Positions 56,612-64,000 of a stretch of DNA of 64,000 bases are shown here, one piece after another. How positions within the stretch are numbered: position 1 is the stretch's first letter; each line of letters begins with the position of its first letter. The stretch spans positions 191,772,962 through 191,836,961 of the forward strand of contig OY986438.1 of the NCBI GenBank assembly GCA_963920525.1. The letters are read 5' to 3'. The position numbers were made by a program, and so were the translations under genes. This stretch comes from Dichetophora obliterata. Taxonomy: Eukaryota > Arthropoda > Insecta > Diptera > Sciomyzidae. The notes under the pieces are model-generated. The model was given only the letters and a program-made list of their open reading frames with translations. It made no database searches and had not been told where the DNA came from.

Positions 56612-56640
56612 CAAAAGAATAGCAGTGCTCTTATATTCAG
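56612..56640. repeat. Solo Tc1/mariner-type terminus
   Basis: 'tacagctgtggtcaaaagaa' followed by 'tagcagtgc' looks like a familiar Tc1-like end after TA. No partner was found. Confidence 0.45.
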
Positions 56641-56868
56641 ACATGTTTGTATAAATAATATTTGTCTACAAATTTCGAATCCGGTAAACTCATAGAAATC
56701 TGTACTCAAATTTCCTTTTATATTGTAAAATTTTCCAGATACAGAGTGTCTTACGTTTCTGGCACGAGTTTAGTATTATTGATCTAGAATCTAAGCTGCT
56801 CACCATAAGATAAAAATTAATATTTTGTGTGTTAAAAAAAATATCAACTTTTCAATCAATATATCAAC

Positions 56869-58399
56869 CACTCGCCCATTCCACGCATAACGCAATACTT
56901 TTTTTCAAAAATTTACCTCATGGCTTTCGATTTGTCTTATTTTTCGGCTATAGGTTCCTATTAAAATTCTAAGAACATAAGTTCATTTATTTATTTTTAT
57001 CGCCATTCGTTGAAAAGTTATGGACCTTTCAATTCTGCAAATCGTCCGAAAACGCCAAAATTGGAAATTTTTTAAATAATTGTATCTACGTCAGTTTTAA
57101 TCCAATTTTTATAAATGAGGTACCGTTAGAAAGGTTTTAAAAAACAGTTTCTGGAAAAAATATATAGTTTTAATATTTTGGATGTTAGGGTTGCCAACAT
57201 ATTAAAAAAAATGTATTTGCTAATTTCTCAAAAAACGTGTAATTTTTTTGCAATTTTTTATATCTTAAATTTCAAGAAAAATGTTGCCTTTCAGTCAAAA
57301 ACAATTTTATGATGGAGCTTTTATACATTTTTTCGCAATTTCAATTTTTGTGCTCATACCTTATCATTTTGAGGCAATTTATCGCCTATAAATTTCATAA
57401 CGGTAAAGATATTTGCAAAATTTAATCTGCAAAATGGTTTGTCTTATAAGGACCAACATTTTATTCATAAGTTTCGATGATCTTCCACTTGACCTTGGTA
57501 GAGAAAACTGGTAAATACCGAAAAAAATACTTTTAATTTTTTTTACTTATATTTGTAAAAAGGTGAACAAAATTTTGATTGCCATATTGAAGATTATTAA
57601 ATTCTAACAGATTTTGTTCCAAAAAGTTTTAAAATCGGTCTCAAAACAAAAAAGTTATGATGGTTTGATCAGTTGATATATTAAAAAGTCCTCTGAAGCT
57701 GAATATCGTTGAGTTTTAATCTCCCTTTTATTGATGGGAATAAAACTGTGTAACTTTTGTGGTTATAGCTTGCACATTTTTAAATTTTGACATCAACTCA
57801 GCTTCAATATTTTCAAAAGACTCTTTTGAGCAAAACCGATAACATATTGTTGACTCCTTTGTTATAGCCCATTCGTAAAGCTCTCTCGCGTTTGTTAATT
57901 GGTTTTCAAATGGTCTTTGAAGACGGGCTCTCATAGCATTTCGTTTAAAAGCTCCACCAATGCCACACATATAAAAGCTCCATCATAAAATTGTCTTTGA
58001 CTGAAAGGCAACATTCTTCTTGAAATTAAAAATAGCAAAAAAATTACGCGTTTTTTGAGAAATTAGCAAATACATTTTTTTTTTAATATGTTGGCAGCCC
58101 TAACATCCAAAATTTTAAAAGAATATATTTTTTCCAGAAACAACTTTCTAATACCTTTCTAAAGGTACCTCATTTACAAAAATTGGATTAAAACTGACGT
58201 AGATACAATTTCCAATTCTGGCGTTTTCGGACGATTTGCAGAATTGAAAGGTCCATAACTTTTTAACGAATGGCGATAAGAAAAAAAATAAATGAACTTA
58301 TGTTCTTAGAATTGTAATAGGAACCTATAGTCCAAAAATAAAACAAATCGAAAGCCATGAGACGGACCCGTTTTGCGTTATGCTTGGAATGGTCGCACT
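56869..58399. mobile_element. Foldback element (1.53 kb) with ~460-bp arms and a coding fragment in the loop
   Basis: The left arm (about 56869-57335) and right arm (about 57968-58399) are inverted: 'ccattccacgcataacgcaa', 'catggctttcgatttg', 'gcaaatcgtccgaaaacgcc', 'gttagggttgccaacata' and 'gatggagcttttata'. The 630-bp loop contains a minus-strand protein fragment that starts exactly where the right arm ends. Confidence 0.85.
57728..57970 (-). pseudogene. Transposon-type protein fragment ('CGIGG..KR' family) in a foldback loop
   Basis: The 80-codon frame reads 'MCGIGGAFKRNAMRARLQRP', then 'TNARELYEWA' and a Phe/Glu-rich tail. From memory, a 'CDGIGGxxKRxxxxAxLQ' motif followed by 'ELFxWA' occurs in a widespread group of uncharacterised transposon-encoded proteins. 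Here the Asp after Cys is missing. A stop codon lies a few codons upstream, in the hairpin arm, so only a piece is present. I infer a captured or residual part of a transposase gene. No function should be assumed. Confidence 0.45.
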
Positions 58400-60397
58400 A
58401 TAGTGTCATGTGCGGAAGCGGAGCAAAAATTTTGAGGTTATCCAACGAAATATTTTTAGATTATCCAACGAGCTGTAATCATCCTAATTATATTGATATG
58501 ACTTCGTTTTATAGAACCAAGCGGTTTGGTTTAAATAAAAGTGCAAAATAAAATTAAAAGACAATTGGATAGTTTATTTATTTATTTATAACTAGCTGAT
58601 ATACCCGGTGTTGCTCGAGAGTCATTTATATAAACATTTTACAATACACTTCTCGATTAAATGTTTTTGAAATTCTGGAATAATGAAAAATATGTTGAAT
58701 TTTATTTGTAAGCTACCGTTAGAAAGGTAATTAAACGAACTTTAATCCAAAAAAAGTTTTGGAAAATTTTTGTTGTTGGTGGTTCCATCTCTTGCGGTGA
58801 GCTAATTGAATTCAAAGAAGGTGTACGAAAAACATATTTTAAAAATTAAAAATAATTTTTATATTTGCTTAATCTTAAAGCAAGCAAAATACCTTTTCAA
58901 CAATATAAAAATTATGGTGGGACTCAATGTGTCCTTAAGATATGGACATTTTAACAACTAAACAAAGAATTATATTATGTAAAATATTAATTAAGTAATA
59001 TAATTTTAATGAAATATATTAAAAACAGCATCAGATATACTTCAGATCAGATTAAAAGTAAAAACTTTGATTTTCATATAATTTTTTTCTCATTATTAGC
59101 TATCAGTGTTTTATGTAAAATTCGTTGTACTAAAAATGATTGTACTAAAATTTATATTAGCTGCGTTTTTTTATGGGAGATCAGGATCATATCCTCGCAT
59201 TTGCAAGCAAAGCAAAAACAACAAAAAATCCAGCAAGTGAGCTGGACGTTTTAATTGATCTAATTCTATTTTTAAAAAACTGGCAGTACTGCATTATTTG
59301 ACATTTTAAAAGTTTGGTAGCAATAGCATGATCGCAAAATATTTCGCAAAACTTATCTGCTAGCTACATAAGAACATCAGATAATCTTCTGTAAGCAGAA
59401 AATAGCGCCACCTGTCTGTAATCCCAAACGTGTGGGGTTAAATTCGAAGAAAACTTTGGTAGATGTCATTCGGCTATTCACCGCAAGGTGTATAGTTTGT
59501 ACCCACAGTACTTACAAATGCGGTTCCATCTATCTGTGTATTTAAAAAGCAGATCAAAACCAATGAAATAATTGTGCTACACTTAGGGAAATATTGAATT
59601 TTGTACACGGCTGCCATGAAAAAGATGAGGCTGTAGTAGCCATACTAGAGTCATAATATATGAAATGAAGTCACCTTAGCTGAAAGTTTATTGCAAGCTT
59701 TTTATGTAAGCTCTCATAGCCCTAATTGAATCTGCAATAATCATTAAAAAAAACAAAAATTATGTTGAGCGTATTTTGAAAATAAGAGCCGTGGTTACAG
59801 TTGTGATACATTCAGTATTGTGGCTACTGCAACCAACTTTTAAATCTTGCGTGTAGAGAAACTCTAATACGGCTATTGTAGCCTCAATACGGTTTTCACG
59901 CTATTACTGAAGATACTAAAACCACTAAAGACAAATTTCTCCATTTTAGTTTTGGCTTTGTAGCGTACTTGTTGGCAAATATTAAAAAATTGCTTTTAAA
60001 GTTAATCGGTATTTACTTCGATAATCGCTTTACTTTGATAATAAATATTATGCCTATGGTATTGAAAAAGGCATGGACTATTTTACAATTACATTGTCTA
60101 GGACGATTTGTAAGCATGTTTCAGATGCATGCTAATGGTTTGTCGTTTATAATATTCGATTTTTAAAATTCCATAAAAAAATAGTTTTTAAAGTTCTATG
60201 AACAATTAAAATTTTATATTTATTTGATCAAAAAAGTAATATTTTTCAAATGATTTGAAATAAAAATTTAAAAAATATTTAAAAATAACACTTTTATTTA
60301 GCAAACGGCATTAAGAAATTGGTGATAACTTTAAAAGCGCAGAGGTAAGTAGCTTAAATAGAAAAAGTTCTGACAACCTCAACATATGGATTTATGG

Positions 60398-60810
60398 CTA
60401 TCAAAACCGAATTCCTCTCACTATTGCAAAAGGCGCTGTTATGACCCCTCCACAATTTGACTGTCAAAACCGAATTCCTCTCACCATCGCAAAAAGTGCT
60501 ATTATGACCCCTCCACAATTCGGCTGTCAATACTGAATTCCTCTCACCATCGCAAAAAGTGCTATTATGACCCCTCCACAATTCGGCTGTCAATACTGAA
60601 TTCCTCTCACCATCGCAAAAGGTGCTGTTATGACCCCTCCACAATTCGGCTGTCAAAACCGAATTCCTCTCACCATCGCAAAAGGCGCTGTTATGACCCC
60701 TCCACAATTCGGCTGTCAAAACCGAATTCCTCTCACCATCGCAAAAGGCGCTGTTATGACCTCTCCACAATTCGGCTATCAAAACCGAATTCCTCTCACC
60801 ATTAAAAGTT
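60398..60810 (-). repeat. 63-bp minisatellite, seven copies, open in frame on the minus strand
   Basis: gaattcctctca starts at 60409, 60472, 60535, 60598, 60661, 60724 and 60787, exactly 63 bp apart. Because 63 is a multiple of three, the minus strand stays open for 163 codons (60354-60845) with a 21-residue repeat, 'GERNSVLTAELWRGHNS' plus four. A real protein is doubtful. Each unit has an EcoRI-type GAATTC. Confidence 0.85.
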
Positions 60811-62167
60811 CTTACAACTTTCTGTGAGGTTGTCAAAACCGGCAAAGCATCTCTTAAACAGGAATCTAATAGCCCTTATGGAAGTTGTCAGAGCCTCGCA
60901 ATTAAATTTTTTGAGAACCGTAATATTACGGCTAGAAGAAGCGAAGTTTTGATAGCATCGCCAGTTCTGTGAGTATAACAAGATGCGCATATGTTTTATT
61001 ATATCGCCATATAGCAGCAACTGATTATATGAAAATATTAATTTTAACAGCATTCTTATTCACAGTCATCTTTTCGATGAAATGGTGACATATGTATATA
61101 CAACATTTAAAGTACAATTGATAAAGAGCTGAGTGACAACGGTGAATCAATAGTGAGAAAAAATAGAGCCATCACAACAAAATAAGTTTAACAGATGAGG
61201 GGTGGGGAAACAAAAAACATTAAGTAGATTACTATAAAGAAGATTTTATATAAACCAAAATGTTCATAATTACTCTAGACACACAACTGCTTTCTTAGAG
61301 ATAAATGGGGATGTTCAAATTATATAAAGAATTTTAAATTAAAACTTAGTTTTATTAATGGTATGGTAAATGATCTGGTATGAAAAAATATATTTTTAGC
61401 CATAACTTTTGATTGGAAAAAGATATTGGGGTAATTTTTTCACATGAATTATTTTGGAGACTTGAATTTTTTGTAAAAAATATAAAAACAACATTTTGGA
61501 AAAAAAAAACTTCGCGAAAAAAATCAAGGGGGTACCCTTGTTGTTTTGATGACAAAAAACAGTAAAATAATATTTGCGCTTAACTGGAAGAATTTTTGCA
61601 AATAAACGCTATGTCCTATGAAAGCTAGCCAGATGTGCAATTTTTAATTGGTTTAATTTTTACAACAGCAACAATTTTTGACTCATTTTTTGAGTAAAAA
61701 GTCAATATTTTGGACCTTTTTTGACATAATCATAAAACATATGATTAAAAAGTAAAAAGTTGAGTTAAAAGTCAATATTTTGGGCCTTTTTTGACATAAT
61801 TATAGAACATAGTTACACTAACTAAACAGTTTAGTTCAACCTATTTTTGTGAAGTGATTTTATTGAACTTTTGAACAAAAAAAAAATTGAATGAAATATA
61901 TTAATAGACAGCGGAGATATTTGCATCGAAAGACCAAACTTTGATTTTCATGTCGTTTTTTTCACATTCATAGGTAACGATGTTTTATGAAAAAGTCGTA
62001 GTACTAAAAATTTCTACAATTTTGAATATATGTGAGTGTTTTTAATGTCTAAATAACAGAAATTTTTTTTAATGAAATACACCAAAAACTTCGGTATAAA
62101 AAGTTTTATAATAACAAAATTACCGTTAGTTAAAAATATCGGAGGGGGCGTTTAGATTTATATAAAG

Positions 62168-62195
62168 GCCAAACAAACAAACAAACAAACAAACA
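62168..62195. repeat. (CAAA)n microsatellite
   Basis: Seven CAAA units near the 5' end of the minus-strand Helitron. The corresponding place at 14530-14545 has 'gtttgtttgtttgg', a shorter run. Confidence 0.75.
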
Positions 62196-62380
62196 GAAAA
62201 AGAGTTTTATTACTATAGATTAAAAGAAATTGTTTTTAACAATCCCGGGACTTGAATCGAATAATCACGGGATATTCGGGTCTTGAAAGAGATCGGGATC
62301 CCGAGATCCCAGGATTAACATTCCTAGTTCAGATACTTATATAAAATTATTTTTACCTATTGGCATTAAAATTCTGATAT

Positions 62381-62410
62381 GGCAGGACAACGTTTGCCCG
62401 GTATTACTAG
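62381..62410 (+). repeat. Second Helitron-type 3' terminus
   Basis: 'ggcaggacaacgtttgcc' forms a short hairpin, followed by 'cggtattaCTAG' and T, a typical animal Helitron 3' end on the + strand. Its 5' end was not located. Confidence 0.45.
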
Positions 62411-63033
62411 TAAATTATAAAATGCTGCGAAGTTCACGTTAAAAATAACTTCTGTATAAAAAACTTTCTTACGCCCAATTAATGAGCGAAATTTTGCGTA
62501 CAAAAAATGACAAAAAATCATTTGGTGGCAACCCTCTTCCAGCTGTCACTCATCTCTCATCAGTGACATAAGCCGGTGAGTTCAAACAAACATGCAGCAC
62601 TGCCCAAAACTTTTCTACAAAGTACTCAATTGCAATTGGGGTGCACACAATCAGTGTGACCAAAGTGGAATATAATATTCCATATATTTTAGCTTCGGAA
62701 AGCATATTTTTTTTATAAAAATATGCAGCATAAAAAGTGTAATATTTTTCGTATGATTATATTTTTCAAAATTCACAAAAATTGCAATAAAAAAATGTCT
62801 ATTTGGTTACTAAAAGGGTTTTTTTTTGGCTATCGACATTTTTTTTATTTATCTCTGAACCACCTTGTAAAACGCAATATAAGGAATTCATTTTGTGGTT
62901 AACTTCTTCGTTGTCAATTTTATTACAATTCATGTAATAACTTCACGCATCTTAAAAAGTGAAGTAAATTTGCTTATATGTATGTTTGGTTAGATTATTT
63001 TATGGATTATGTAATTTACTTAAGAAAACAGTA

Positions 63034-63373
63034 GGGGTATTCACGATGTGTTGTATTTTCCCTTGTATTGTGTATTTTTGATAAATTTGATATATGTAGT
63101 AAATTTTTTAATATAACAAAAACAAAATTCAGTTTTCAAAATACAACCCTGTGGAAAGTATACAAGTTGTGTATTAGATCAGCTGATTGTAAAAGCATTT
63201 CAACTCAGCATGGAGCAAGCTAAAGGCTACGCTGTGAGTTTATTTAATAAAAATTAATATAATTGATTTTAAAAATACAATATGTACTTTACTGAAGGTT
63301 CGATCACAATAAGTTGTAAGTATTGTAAATTTTGCAAAAATTTATCACAAATGCACCACATCGTGAATACCAC
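63034..63373. mobile_element. TA-flanked MITE, GGTATTCACGATGTG ends
   Basis: 'ggggtattcacgatgtg' pairs with 'cacatcgtgaataccac', with TA at 63032-63033 and 63374-63375. 340 bp. Shares the GGTATTCAC terminal motif with the MITEs at 11970, 20845 and 23659. Confidence 0.78.
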
Positions 63374-63379
63374 TATTAT

Positions 63380-63769
63380 TGCTAACAATAGCTATTTCTT
63401 TTAACTATTTTAAAATGTGGATTCAAAACAATAAAGCAGAAAAAAAAGTTATTGATCAAAGTTCGGAATCTGAAGATTTATCAAAATTTGTGCTTTTCTC
63501 GCTTAGCTTACCATTTGGCAATGCTGAGGTTGAGAACATTTTTAGTTTTAGGAATCTTTCTTATTTAAACGAAAATTCGAAATAGAATGCAAGAAAAACT
63601 CTTAAATAATTTGTTGAATGTAAAAACATGGCTGCATGCTCAAAAAAAGTGTTGTAATGCCTATCAAATACCAGATAGCTTAATAAAAAAATTTAGGAAT
63701 GCGAATTTCTATGATAATTATACAAGCAACAATTTAAGAGTTGACCTCGAAGATGTGCCTAAATTTTAG
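63380..63769 (+). pseudogene. hAT transposase C-terminal fragment with a frameshift
   Basis: The first frame (to 63585) contains 'LSLPFGNAEVENIFS', the hAT dimerisation motif. After a frameshift near 63575, the second frame (63587-63769) continues 'MQEKLLNNLLNVKTWL', 'CCNAYQIPDSLIKKF' to a natural stop. It is a different hAT family from the fragment at 39977. The upstream part of the gene is absent, and a MITE ends a few bases before it. Confidence 0.75.
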
Positions 63770-63783
63770 TTTTGTATATTGTA

Positions 63784-64000
63784 AAGGGTGATTTTTTTGA
63801 GGTTATGATTTTCATGCATTAGTATTTGACAGATCACGTGGGATTTCAGACATGGTGTCAAAGAGAAAGATGCTCAGTATGCTTTGACATTTCATCATAA
63901 ATAGACTTACTAACGAGCAACGCTTGCAAATCATTGAATTTTATTACCAAAATCAGTGTTCGGTTCGAAATGTGTTTCGCGCTTTACGTCCGATTTATGG
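63784..64000 (+). mobile_element. Mariner-type element, 5' end only (continues off the right edge)
   Basis: 'agggtgatttttttgaggtt' after TA is a mariner-like terminus. From about 63909 the + strand reads 'LTNEQRLQIIEFYYQNQCSV' then 'RNVFRALRPIYG', the N-terminal helix-turn-helix of a mariner transposase. It is open to the window edge. The start codon is not clear. Confidence 0.75.

Larger units (their letters stand above)
58592..62219 (-). mobile_element. Non-autonomous Helitron (3.6 kb)
   Basis: On the minus strand the element begins TCTATAGTAATAAAACTC at 62219, preceded by A, and ends 'gcaacaccgggtatatcagCTAG' at 58592, followed by T. TC...CTAG between A and T with a subterminal (partly decayed) hairpin is the Helitron signature. 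Its 5' 1.15 kb is shared with 14506-15665. The rest differs and contains a 63-bp minisatellite and a second partial copy of the 5' block (59005-59140 versus about 61885-62015). No Rep/helicase. Confidence 0.75.

Noticed and set aside
1..64000. CRISPR array or bacterial-type operon
   Set aside because: The repeats are MITE, satellite or minisatellite in type, and the genes have introns and insect transposases. Nothing prokaryotic is seen.
1..64000. LTR retrotransposon or endogenous viral sequence
   Set aside because: No gag/integrase/envelope-type frames and no pair of direct long terminal repeats with primer-binding site were found.

Overview
The window looks like AT-rich, transposon-dense nuclear DNA from a higher dipteran, probably a tephritid-like fruit fly. 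The genus is an inference. The evidence is one conserved insect gene with introns, CAG/CAA-type opa repeats in its exons, and insect classes of mobile DNA: LINEs, mariner/Tc1, piggyBac, hAT, PIF/Harbinger-like, Helitrons and many long palindromic (foldback) elements.

The only host gene I can support well is a RASSF9/10-type gene, the apparent ortholog of Drosophila meru. It lies on the + strand in four coding exons: 17232-17996, 18339-18634, 18763-18920 and 42709-43919. These join in frame to 809 codons. Introns 1 and 2 are short (342 and 128 bp). Intron 3 is about 23.8 kb and is almost entirely mobile DNA. A second insertion nest of 11.2 kb starts 47 bp after the stop codon. A good AATAAA lies at 55404, beyond the nest, so the ancestral 3' UTR may have been split.

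Region by region. 1-12.5 kb: degenerate tandem repeats, MITEs, three foldback elements, a 5'-truncated LINE joined to a fragment of a different LINE, and a TA-flanked MITE. 12.4-17.2 kb: mostly unassigned sequence, a Helitron 5' segment and tandem repeats upstream of meru. 17.2-43.9 kb: meru. Intron 3 holds foldbacks, MITEs, a tRNA-like sequence, a tandem array of about 350-bp units with alternating types, a deleted mariner with exact ends, a TTAA-flanked element, and a hAT fragment beside a 1.6-kb foldback with another foldback in its loop. 43.97-55.2 kb: a nest bounded by Tc1-like inverted ends. Inside it are a TTAT-flanked element holding two inverted MITEs, and a 7.9-kb hAT-type element (16-bp inverted ends, perfect 8-bp duplication) that contains an apparently intact piggyBac. 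55.2-64 kb: presumed host 3' flank, a TTA-flanked MITE, a foldback with a protein-coding fragment in its loop, a 3.6-kb Helitron with a 63-bp minisatellite, a hAT fragment and the start of another mariner.

The mobile elements do not form a pathway. They record successive insertions. The most notable points are the density of long hairpins inside one gene's pre-mRNA, the intact piggyBac with repeated 17-bp palindromes near both ends, the multi-level nest in the meru 3' region, and a group of MITEs that share a short terminal motif but differ inside.
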